From: Lenisia limosa | Lineage: Eukaryota; Breviatea | Assembly: GCA_001655205.1 (NCBI GenBank) | Contig: LPNZ01011109.1 | Coordinates: 1-50,411, forward strand | Direction of reading: 5' to 3' | Length of the DNA: 50,411 nucleotides | Shown here: in pieces, positions 1 to 9,862 of the stretch | How the letters are laid out: each line of letters opens with the position of its first letter | Position numbering within the stretch: the first letter of the stretch is position 1 | The notes under the pieces: generated by a model | The model's input: only the letters and a program-made list of their open reading frames with translations | What the model was told of the DNA's origin: nothing | The model's database searches: none | Made by a program: the position numbers and the translations under genes

Positions 1-115
1 GGTAGGCTCTCCTAAATCCGTCTTATGTCACAGATTCAGGAGGTGCCAGAGAGTTAGAATTGCAGACATCAAAGGCTTTTTTGAACAATATTTGTAAATA
101 TTGATAACGTCCTCA
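1..115 (+). repeat. Dispersed repeat, left copy beside the retroelement
   Basis: Shares the AATCCGTCTTATGTCACAGA and GCAGACATCAAAGGCTTT blocks with 3287-3402. It is truncated by the window start. Together with the right copy it brackets the RT remnant. Confidence 0.85.
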
Positions 116-274
116 GAGGAGAACAGATTATAAGTGGCTCAATAGTAGGACTAGGTCTCAGGTGGAAAGATCCCCTTGTCTATGAGGCCGGTGAGGTTGC
201 TTAGGAGAAGCGCCCTTTGTTTGTTCGATGGGGTGTCTTAAATGCAAACTTGAATTTGAAGATGAACGATATCG

Positions 275-2307
275 TTAACTTGAGGAATGCAAGATTATAT
301 CCATTGGTATTAAGGGTTCGGATGAGACGAGCTGCGTTGTAGGCGAAGTGTCTCGGTTGAGAACACAATCGACCATAACGCGCGCGTGAGTTGCCCGTTT
401 CGGAATAGTGGAATGGATATGTGGATATTGATTGACTTTAAAACAAAAATCCCTGCGTTTATCGTATATTGAAGTATTGATATGATTTCCTATGAATGTT
501 ACCCTGTATACCAAAATAACCCATGTTTGTGATAATTGCAGATAGGGTGGTGAGAAAGGGTCAATATCATCAGATGTTGGGATAATATGTTTATGGAAGC
601 TATGGTGAGGGTCAGTCAAGAGAATATCATCAATAAACCTAAAGCGTTGTTGAAGGTTGATATCACTGTGTCGTCCTGGTGACTCGAGACAAAGTCCCTT
701 TCGTGGTGATACAGCCCAAGGTTAGCGAGCAGAGGAGCTGCATTGGTACCCATGGGTAGGACTGTTTGATGAACGTGAGATCACCATTATGAACCTACGT
801 ATTAGAAACAACCCAGTGAAGTAGATCATAGATATCAGATTTAGACAAGACACTATTGGTTCCATGTAGGCGTTGTACGAATCCAGATTTGAGACATAAT
901 TTCAGATGGTCACTAGCGATGTTATCCCGTTCAGAAATATGAGTGAAGGCTTTGTCAACTATGCTTTTAACATCATTTATGAGGTCAGGCTGACTGTGTG
1001 TGAACTTGGTATAAAGTGTTGGAATGGGCAGTCCCAATATGATTGTGCAGCCTGCTCAGCAGAATGGGTTTAATATGATGGCGTTGGCCAGATGAAGCAA
1101 TATTCAATAGGCCTTTAGCATGCAGTGTACTCTCGATTTGGGTAAGCATGGAGCATAAAAGCTTAGAAGGTACGGAAGCGATTACATCTTTTCCAGCAAT
1201 GAATCTGAAGCGTGCGTGAGGTAAGGGTACCGTCAGTTAGGTTACCCCACTTTATCCCCCTATTGCGTAAATTGCGTTCAATATTAGCAAGCGGCTCGGC
1301 TGTGAGAGTATACGATTGGCTATTGTGAAGTTCATTCCAAATAATATGGTTATAGTACACGACAAACAATGATGAAATTATCACTCGCTTTATCTGCTGG
1401 AACGATGACAAAGGCTTGCTGGATTCTTGACAGCGCCTTGAGGTCATTTTTTCGCAGTGCTGGTCTATCATTGGGGCAGGAAGAAGCCATTTGGGTCCTT
1501 ACATTGATTTTGATTTGGTCAATAAAGTCGGCAAACGCAAAGAAGGGAGGACAGTGTCCCGAATTACCCAGAGCCGCAACCTTGTTTCTGATGTAACAAG
1601 CGAGCTTTTCTTCCACTTCAGCAGGTAGATCACCAGCATCATCGGAACGGTAACGACGACCCAACCCACGTAGTGTATTGAGGTTAGTCTTCTTAATACA
1701 TGCAAGATTACCCGTTAAAACATGATGCGTCTAGATACAGGAACATTACATTTATATTGAACAGAGAGACTTTGAAGGTCGAACGGACAGTTATCAGGCA
1801 ATAAATCTACTGAACATTTAAAGGCGTTGCGAATATTAACCGATTTATGTTGTGAAAACCTAATAGTAATGGAATCCGAACGACTATCTTTGATTTTGCG
1901 AGGAGGATGGTAGTCAGCATGAAGGAAGAGTCGAATAGCTGCCGAAGCAGCATGTGTCTCCTCCACTGACGCCCCCTCTATGCCTTCACGTATTGCATGC
2001 CCAAGCATTTGTTGTAGATTGGACCGGCGGTATGGGAGGNNNNNNNNNNNNATAGTAGAATTGTTATGGCGCATATATGTGATAAGGACATGAAGACGTC
2101 GCTGCCAATATCGAGACACATAGATGCGGTTTGTAGCCGCTTCCATTTGCCCTTCAACTGACGGTTGCTGACGCCGGAACTTCGTGGGATTATTCCTTCT
2201 GGAACTACTTTTCCTTTTCTTATGATGAGAAGCCATTTCCACATTGAGTCATTCAGGCACAAAACTTCGAAGCCTATTGATCCAGAATTGCTCCCGTGGA
2301 TAAGCAT
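275..2307 (-). pseudogene. Reverse transcriptase, frameshifted remnant
   Basis: Read on the minus strand, consecutive pieces in different frames resemble one reverse transcriptase. They run in order: a segment with VIVPADKASDN near 1400 (the 'PADK' motif of this RT group), a segment with LYTKFTHSQPDLIND near 990 that corresponds to the RT 'LYTxxPH' region, MGTNAAPLLANL near 720, FIDDIL near 620 as the catalytic aspartate-pair motif, and YDKRRDFCFK near 460, typical downstream of the palm. Stops and frame changes separate these pieces, and a short gap interrupts the N-terminal part, so it is unlikely to be functional. Similar RTs are widespread in animal and protist retroelements. No intact start or stop can be assigned. 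Confidence 0.75.
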
Positions 2308-2581
2308 CGTTTTTTTTTGTCGGATGGTGGTCTTGAAAATAGACTAAAGGTTTGAAATCGATCCTAAAAGGTTTCTGAAGGCAGCGAGTCTGGCCGAGCG
2401 AAGTTCTCTGGAGTTAGTTTTGGCTACCGGGTATTTCGTACGATCAATCAGTTCAAGTGGAATGATGAGGCAACAGCTTCGTTGATAGTGGTGTCAACCA
2501 ACTTCCTCTATTCGCCTCCAATAATCCTCTTCATATCTTATTTATGCTATTGTCTGTTCGAAAGTCCGCACTGTATATGAT

Positions 2582-2930
2582 TTACCTCTCTACCCGTTTA
2601 TGAATCGACATGGCAGATCCAATTTTTACAGCCTGGCCCAACACCCACCTGATACTCTTAGCCCGAGGTTTCGGACTCGTAAGCACGGCAAGGCATCTTT
2701 TTTGCTTCCTTGCTCTAGCATCATATTCTACTTCATGGAAGAGAGGCAGTGTAGTATTACCCCTCGGTGGCATATTTGGTCGGCGCTCATTATTTGGGCT
2801 ACCCCCAGAACTGGCTGCGTCACCAACATTTACCGCAGCGGCCCCCATTATTGGGCGCTCATTATTTGGAGGGCTACCCCCAGGACTGACTGCAGCGGCC
2901 CCAACGCATCATTATCATTTACATGATAAG
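2582..2930 (-). pseudogene. Upstream ORF-like part of the retroelement with internal duplication
   Basis: An open minus-strand stretch upstream of the RT remnant encodes a Gly/Ser/Pro/Asn-rich peptide with a duplicated GGSP(P)NNER unit. At DNA level a direct repeat of about 36 bp is visible at roughly 2783-2818 and 2858-2896. It is more GC-rich than its surroundings. It may be the N-terminal part of the element's polyprotein. No conserved domain is recognised. Confidence 0.35.
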
Positions 2931-3186
2931 AGTTCATAATTGATGGGGTGACCCAAGGGTCAGAGAATAGGCCGAAGCCCAAGAGGGATTAACAAAAGTC
3001 AGGCGTGAGTAGTGCTTTCGAAAACAGCTATGTGATACAGTATTTGTGACTTCTTATGACGAGAATATGTAACTTGGCCGAGAGTTGCTACCATGACTCA
3101 GATACAAAGGAATTTCTGGGTCCTTACAATAGGATATAAATAAATTCATCCACCCGTATCTGCTATCATGGTCATATTTTATGTAG

Positions 3187-3402
3187 CAATGAGAAATAAA
3201 AATANNNNNNNNNNNNNNNNNNNNNNNNNNNNNNNNNNNNNNNNNNNNNNNNNNNNNNNNNNNNNNNNNNNNNNNNNNNNNNNNNNCCTCCTCAATCCGT
3301 CTTATGTCACAGATTCAGGAGGTAACAGAGAGTTAGAATTGCAGACATCAAAGGCTTTATGGAAAATATTATCGTAAATATTGATAACGTCCTCAAAGGA
3401 GA
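3187..3402 (+). repeat. Dispersed repeat, right copy with internal gap
   Basis: Begins with AGCAATGAGAAATA, is interrupted by an 82-base gap (3205-3286), then continues with the same sequence as 1-115 and ends with GATAACGTCCTCAAAGGAGA. The first block recurs at 38949, and the last block recurs in part near 10855, so the pieces on each side of the gap belong to one repeat unit. Confidence 0.8.
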
Positions 3403-3541
3403 ACGATATACTTTAATACATACCAAAAAGCGATTTATATTCATAAATTTTATGATCACAATATGATATATTAATATATAGGTTATATATTTGTCCAGAA
3501 ATCGAGAAAAGGTATGAACGCTTTTCATAGACTACTGAATG

Positions 3542-6500
3542 ATGGACCATCGTTCTCTTAAACAGCGTATTATAGTTAGCTGTTGATAGAATGTTTAGGT
3601 TAGCCAAACCCTTGAAGAAATGGAAGCAGAGTTGGCAGCTTTGACAAAGCAAGGTAACCAAGTTTCCAAGAAAACTGAGAAGTACAAGGTTTGTTAGATA
3701 TACCATATAGTATATATATATATTATATGCATTGGAGCTTTATAACATTTCAGGCGAAAACGGAAAACCTTGAAGAGAAAAACAGAGAAATTATGTTACT
3801 TGTTTGTTTTTTATGCATCTAATTCCCATTAGATGGCAAATGAAAGCACTCTTCAACAGAATTATGTACCGGGTTTGTGTCCAGATTTCTGTTCATTAAC
3901 TGTAATAGCTCCTCCTGTTGCTGTAGCTCCCTCCATGCCTCCAGGATACGGACCTCCAGCTCCAGTGAACCTGCCTCCTCAGGTGGGCACCAAGATGTAA
4001 TGCCTTTGTGTGTGTGTGTGTGTGTGTGTGCTAGCTAGTGTTAATATTTAATAAGCTAGCAGATAGCAGTCAGCCAAGAAATGACGGATGAGGAGATGAT
4101 TGAACAAGCAATTCGGGATTCAATGCAAACTCTTGAAGAGTGAGGATGTAGCTTTTTTTTTCTCTCGCTAAATTCTCACCACATTATCTTACCTTCCTTT
4201 TAGAGACCAAAAGAGAAGAATCACTATGTTTGGTGGGGACTTTGGGTATCCCCAGAGTATTCAACAGAATCAAGAACAAGTGTGGCAGCAAGATCAGCAA
4301 GCCCAAATTTTACGCTATCAAGAAGAGCAACAGTTAAGACAAGAACAAATTGCCTTCCAGCAACAAGAAAAAATTAGGCTTCAGCAAGAACAGATTGCAT
4401 TCCGTCAAAAACAAGAGCAGCTGAGGCAGCAGGAGGAAGAGGAAAGAAGGGTCGAGGAAGCGAGACCGCAAACAGAATTAAGGATGAAGGAAGAGATGGA
4501 AGCTATGAGAAGAGAAGAAAGAGAAGAAGAGAAAAGACTTGCTGAACAACAATCCGAATTAGAGGAATTGAGAATGAAGACCTTAAATCTCGAGCGGGAG
4601 TTGAACAAAATGAAAAATGGTGTGTCTTTTATCATTACAGTTTTATGAAGTTTTTTTTTTAAAAAAAAAATTGATATCAGAACTTGTTTGCTTATTGCGC
4701 AATTAACACTTTCAGAGGAAGATGCAAGAAGACAATTTGAAGAAAAGGAAAGAGAACGAATAGAACAACAACAATTCCGATCTAATGTCCCCCAAATCCC
4801 CCTTGGCATGGCACCACCTGCTGGCTTCCAAATGCAGCTCCCTATGATGCATGGGTTCCAGCCCCCTCCCTTCTTTGGCTATGGAGTTGAACAGCCTGTT
4901 TCTGCAGAGTCCACTGAGTTCTTGGAGAGTGCTGACAAATTCTTCCTGGCACAGGAGCAACAACGCTTTGGTACTTTGCCCTACCAACCTCCGGGAAGGT
5001 GGGGCTCTCAGTTCCAAGCTCCCCCCCTTTCTATGCCGCCTGGGTTTCACCATCCTCAATCTGAACCACTTTTGCACCCAAGTATCCTCCCCCAGAATAT
5101 CGCCGAGCCCCCCACCCTCCCCCAAGAAACGGCTTATCCTGAAACCTTCTCCCAAGAAAGTGAAGAGTCCGACTCAGACTCAGACTCTGTTGAGAACGTT
5201 TCACCTCTCCAGCAAGCTATTGATGGTGATTCAGTCCCTGTCGCTCCTAAGGTTGTCAGAGGGGTCAATACCGCATCCATTGACAGCTGTACTAATGAGA
5301 CTACTGTTTCTCCCCCAGCTCTTGCGTCCCCTTCACCTGCCCCCCTCGCTGGATGGAGTCAACCAAGTGGGTTGACTAAGGTTACATCTTAAGTATTTAT
5401 TCTTCACTTCCTCTTACCACGCAGTTCTTTCACAAGAAGGCTCAAGCGGAATATTCGAACCCACATCCACACAAGGGTCCTCTGCTATTAATTGGAATGT
5501 ATGCTGTGTTGTGACCGGGATAAGTCTTGACTGAAATGGTTTTTTATGTAGGTAAATCGGATTTTTGACCTTTTATTGTTTTTATAGGTCTGTTAAATGG
5601 ATTTACTAAATTAGGAATAAAGTACTATTTTTAGGACAATAGACTATTGCAACTGAACGCAATATTCATCGTATGCAGCAAATCACAGCTTTCAGTCAAA
5701 ATGCTCTTAAATTGCTTATTTTTGTGTATGATAGATATCATACACTAAGTTCATGAAAGCCAAAAAAATAATGCAGGGTTCGTGGTATAAAAGCACTTTC
5801 AAAATAATAAAATGACACAAAATCCGATTTTCCTGCAGCAAAGACATTTTGGTCAAGACTTATCCCGGTCATTGTTTTCAGGATTATTGAATACTCTAAT
5901 GATATTAACTTGAACTCGAAAAAGTAGAAATTTCTGCTTGCCTTATTCTTATCATTTTTTCATTTTTTTTTTAGATCGGTGATGACCATTCTCAAACTCC
6001 TGAAGAACAGCCTCCCCAAAAGGTAATAAGGCCTTTTGAAACAACTTCATCATTGATAATAATTCAAGAGTGAATCTGACCTTTCAGAAATTGGAGCCAG
6101 CTCCATGGCAAGAGCATCAGCAAAAGACTCAGGAACCAGCAAAACAGGAAGCATCACCATGGGGTCAACAGGATCCTTGGTCCGCTCCTGCTAAAGCGGA
6201 ATCTTCTTCAGATGGATGGTCTGCTCCTGCTAAAGCGGAATCTTATTCAGATGGATGGTCTGCTCCTGCTAAAGCAGAATCTTCTTCAGATGGGTGGTCA
6301 TCCCAAAGCCAGCCTAAGACGAATCAAGGCGGTTGGGGTGTAACACCCTCTTCTTCTTTTGCTCCATGGAACAAGTCAATTTCTCAACAAAAAGTGTGTC
6401 TTCTTTAAAAAACCTACTTCATTGTCAAAATTTTCTTTACGAATTCAGACCTCCGCGTCCCCATGGAAGCAGAGTAAACAAGCCACTACTAGCAGGTAAG

Positions 6501-7098
6501 AGGCTTTTCTTGGAGGAAGCTTTGTCTTCTTAACCTCGTAGTATGGAACGTGTTATTGACAAAGTTGCCACTGAGCCTGTCGACGTTTGGGGCAGGCCGT
6601 TGTCTGAGGTCACCGCTGCCACAAAAAAAAGCCTGGGCTCAGTCAAGAAATCTGTACCATCTCCCACAGTGGTTTGTTGCTAACATTTTGGATGATCTAC
6701 GATAATCAAGAGAATGCCTCATCTCAACAGTCCCCTGATAACGAAAATGAATGGCAAGTGTCCGGACATCGAAGGAAGCAAAAAAGCAAGCAACCTCCAA
6801 GCCCGTCTCATTCCAATTCTACTAGCAGAGGCAGAGGTATGATGTCTATCAACAACCATTCAATCAGTATACATTCCCCTCTTCTCTTGACAGGTTAGTT
6901 CTAATCGTTTAGGAACACGGCCTCCAGTGTTTCATCCAAGCGGGCTGGGGTTTGTGGGGGTCAATTTACCACTTGCATTTTTGAGATTAATCTTTTAGAT
7001 GGGCGAAAAGTGATTCGTACGAACTTGAGTTAAATCAAATTCACCATAAAATCAAAGACCCAAACAGCAAGTGGTCAAGTGGCGGATGGGGCATTTAG
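3542..7098 (+). CDS. Coiled-coil, UIM-like, proline/tryptophan-rich protein of unknown function
   Basis: I do not recognise the family. The reconstructed reading joins about ten exons in consistent phase. It starts at ATG 3542 (exon 3542-3574, then a possible 24-nt intron) and ends at TAG 7096-7098. Order of features: a short N-terminal coiled coil; a Pro-rich stretch (about 3916-3996); a ubiquitin-interacting-motif-like helix, EEMIEQAIRDSMQTLEE, near 4090; a long Gln/Glu/Arg coiled coil (4226-4616); a Pro/Met-rich segment and an acidic Ser-Asp patch (about 5160-5200); three copies of SAPAKAESSSDGW (6181-6297); and a basic C-terminus ending near WSSGGWGI. The UIM-like match (Ala and Ser at the consensus spacing) suggests ubiquitin binding, but this is inference. 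A 360-bp MITE-like element lies in the intron at about 5384-5974. The start is uncertain because the retroelement lies directly upstream and may have displaced earlier exons. Confidence 0.65.
4007..4030 (+). repeat. (TG)n microsatellite in an intron
   Basis: Twelve TG units in the intron just upstream of the UIM-like exon. Confidence 0.95.
5512..5871. mobile_element. MITE-like element with about 56-bp terminal inverted repeats
   Basis: The ends are inverted copies: the left begins TGACCGGGATAAGTCTTGAC and the right ends with its complement, GTCAAGACTTATCCCGGTCA. The similarity extends about 56 bp inward to an AAATCGGATTT block. TTG flanks both ends (5509-5511 and 5872-5874), a possible 3-bp target duplication. 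The internal 250 bp has no ORF. The element lies wholly inside an intron of the upstream gene. Confidence 0.85.
6181..6297 (+). repeat. Three 39-bp in-frame tandem repeats
   Basis: 6181-6219, 6220-6258 and 6259-6297 each encode SAPAKAES(S/Y)SDGW. The copies differ by only a few bases, so the duplication is recent. Confidence 0.95.
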
Positions 7099-7624
7099 TG
7101 TTTCAAATTGTACCTGTTTTAGAGTATTTCAGTTTTTCTTTTGATTTTTTTTTATATAAAGTGTTGTAACAATAACATCTGGCACTATTCAGAAATTCTT
7201 GAGCCAGACCAAACAATCCCAGTCCCTCTTGTTTTCGTAACAACTTGACAACTTGAACTGAACAAGTCAGAAGATTTATCTAAGATTTGTCGTCTGTCAA
7301 TGTTTGTTGTGGCAAAAGTTTAGAAGTTTTAGAGTTTATATACCAAGAGTTTACTTCTTACTGAGTGTTAGGTGAGTAAGAGTCACGTTCACAGGTCACC
7401 TGTGAAAGCCAAACCACCACCACCCCCTTCCGATTGCCTGATTGCAAGGAGCAGCCCGATTGCCCCCCTGGGGCTTGCCTTAGGCAACCCTTGCAAAAGC
7501 AAGGAGGACGGGGAGGCACAGTAACCCGGCGCGGTGCGCGCGCGTATTCTTCGTTCGTCGAACTATCCGAACCGCGAATTGATTTTGTTTTTTGTTGCAG
7601 GTTTTGCCAACAAGCTTGCAAACG
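7099..7624. other. Intergenic region, GC-rich core upstream of the V-ATPase gene
   Basis: No gene seen. The first 300 bases are AT-rich 3' flank. About 7430-7575 is unusually GC-rich for the window and includes CCCGGCGCGGTGCGCGCGCG. A pyrimidine-rich tract ending TTGTTGCAG at about 7600, just before the ATG, would fit the acceptor of a 5'-UTR intron. Confidence 0.5.
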
Positions 7625-9544
7625 ATGGTGTACTTTCTTAACAGCCTTTTCTCTGGGTTAGTTTTCATTCATATTCCTTTTTTCCTCTAACCACGAATTT
7701 AGTCCTTTGACGTTCAGTATCAGCGATGGTTTCTTGGTATGCCTGGTCTCTTCAAAGCTTTATTTATTTTGCTAACTAGTAATTTGAATTGCACCACTAA
7801 TCCCCCCCCCCCCCNNNNNNNNNNNNNNNNNNNNNNNNNNNNNNNNNNNNNNNNNNNNNNNNNNNNNNNNNNNNNNNNAACTGATTACCAAAACCTGAGT
7901 CAATGCGAAAGACTAGATGGTAATCATTACTGCCGTTGATGAGAGGATCCTTACGAATCAGATATTCGCCTCCACCTGAGTGGAACCGATTGGGGCAACT
8001 TTCTCCAAAATGAGCCTTCTCCTCTGCAGACGCAAGTCGTGGCTGAAAAGGTGTGTTTTGTTTGAAGTTCGTGTTATTATTGCTTTTTTTTGTGGTTTCA
8101 CAATGCAGTGTGTGGAAGAAGTCTCAAAGCAGTGGACTTTTCTTCGTAGACAAGCAACAGGGGACCTTGCCAAGTTTATGGACTACTGCGTGTATGTTGG
8201 GAAACTTTTGTGATTTATAAGAGTCTCTTGAAACTGTTTCTGTTTTTAAAATGTCTATCATTGATGGTTGGATTATTGCAGCACCAAACTTGCTTGACTT
8301 TTGCAGCTATGGCTACATGATTGATAACTGCATTCTTTTGATCCGAGCTGCCATCCATGGAACTGATGGACGCGAAATTCTGGAGTCGTGTCATCCTCTT
8401 GGAATGTTCGAACAAATTGAGACAATTACGGCGTTTATTACTCCTCGTGAAGTTTATGATGCTGTTCTCTACAAAGCCCCAATTGGTTTGCAAAAGAAGA
8501 ATTAAAAAATGCTGTGTTTATTGATAATTAACTCTATTCCAAAATTTAACTTGGCATATTCTGTCACTTGACCTGATTTTTTTCTTAAGTACTTGCTTTT
8601 GTGCTTTTGACAGTTTCTTATAACTCAGGACCCTATTTCAAAGGATGTTTGGATATCGCAGATCTTGAGGAGATGCACATTGAAATGATCCGCACACGGC
8701 TTTACAAGCGGTACTTGGAGGACTTCTACTCTTTTGTGAACGGACTTGGAGGAATTACTGCTGAGCTCATGGCCCCTCTTCTAGAGGTCGGCTGAAACTG
8801 GGTTTTCGCGACTTAGTTCTTGGTTGTGACATTTTAGTTTGAAGCTGACCGTCGAGCAATCAACATTACTGTCAACTCCTTTGGAACTGATTTTGCGAAA
8901 AGTGATAGAAAGGTTGTTTTGATGCTAAATGGACTGTGTTAACTGTTTTAGTCGCTGTTCTGTGAATTTGGCTCCCTTTATCCCTCTGCAACTTTCCGAC
9001 TTTCAAGGTTGGAATGAGTTGTTTGTTTTTCATCCCGAAATTTTTACGCAACTGAGAAAGAATAGATAGTATCTGCCAGGTGTAACAGTGATCTTGAACT
9101 TGAAATATACCCTTTACATTTTTGATACTTCAGATGTGATGATGTTGATCAAGTACGTGAAGTTCTCACAAAGTACAGAGTAAGGTGAACGTTTTCAATT
9201 CACGATATAGCCATTCAATGATTTCTTTGTTTCTTTGAGTGCGGAAAGTGAGCAATCATTGGAGGACTGTTTCTTCGGGCATGAAGTTTCTGTAGGCTCA
9301 ATGTATCTTTTTTTTTTTTGGTGTAACTATTATCCAATATCTCATGAAACCACAGATGAACAGAAGATCCTTTGATCAGCAATTCCACTTTGCAACGTTC
9401 TACTCTTGGCTGAAGCTGAAGGTTTGCGATTCACTAAAGTCATATGATCTCCAGGAACAAGAAGTCCGAAATTTGCTGTGGATCTCAGAGTGTGTTGTGC
9501 AAAATCAGCGCTCTCAAATCAACAAATACATCACCATCTTTTAA
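7625..9544 (+). CDS. ATP6V0D: V-type proton ATPase subunit d (V0 sector)
   Basis: This is the d subunit (yeast Vma6), the cap-shaped cytosolic protein that couples the V1 rotor stalk to the membrane c-ring of the vacuolar/endosomal proton pump. Exons in phase: 7625-7656, 7718-7736, one lost in the gap at 7815-7878, then (to 7919), 7962-8050, 8109-8191, 8307-8485, 8629-8786, 8838-8912, 8952-9007, 9134-9179, 9211-9291, 9356-9421 and 9455-9544. Family landmarks are DWGNFLQNEPSPL, GYMIDN, CHPLGMFEQ, LEEMHIEMIRTRLYKRYLE, FEADRRAINITVNSFGTDF, SLEDCFFGHEV and the near-invariant C-terminal EQEVRNLLWISE...INKYITIF. The start MVYFLNS followed by ISDGFL matches the family's N-terminal 'FN...DGYLEA' layout. 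The gap removes roughly 15-20 residues. The intron at 9180-9210 is only 31 nt. Confidence 0.95.
7802..7878. other. Poly-C tract leading into an assembly gap
   Basis: C13 immediately followed by N's. The same arrangement occurs at 34785-34944 and 42923-43001. Confidence 0.9.
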
Positions 9545-9862
9545 ATATATTGTACAGTTATCTGACAGGCTGTTTTACTTATTCAAAAAGGGGGAAGAAC
9601 ATCATCTTCAACCTGAAGGAGTAAATGAGAAGAAATGAGAGAGAAACCCTCACTTGAAAAGCAGAATCGGGGGGAAGGACTGGGACAGGTATGTTGAAGG
9701 AATTGATCTACAATGTTAGCAGTAAGGGAGAATCAAACCTTCTTTTTCATCCACCTTTCTTCATCTTGCTGTTGCTTGGCAAGATGGTATTTCCACAGGG
9801 GCTTTGCGCTCAATTCAGGGGCACCTTTGAACGCCTAATAAGTCAGGCTATACTTCCTCGGA

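Larger units (their letters stand above)
1..3402 (-). mobile_element. Decayed Penelope-like (PLE-type) retroelement with flanking direct repeats
   Basis: The minus strand carries a broken reverse transcriptase (275-2307) and an upstream low-complexity ORF-like stretch (about 2582-2930). Almost the same sequence of about 110 bp occurs in direct orientation at 1-115 and 3287-3402, so the coding part is bracketed by repeats, as with LTRs or the pLTRs of Penelope-like elements. The right copy abuts sequence that leads straight into the next gene (from 3542); the left copy runs off the window edge. Gaps at 2040-2051 and 3205-3286 hide parts of the element. The assignment to Penelope-like elements rests on the style of the RT motifs; an endonuclease domain was not found, so another RT class remains possible. 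Confidence 0.55.
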
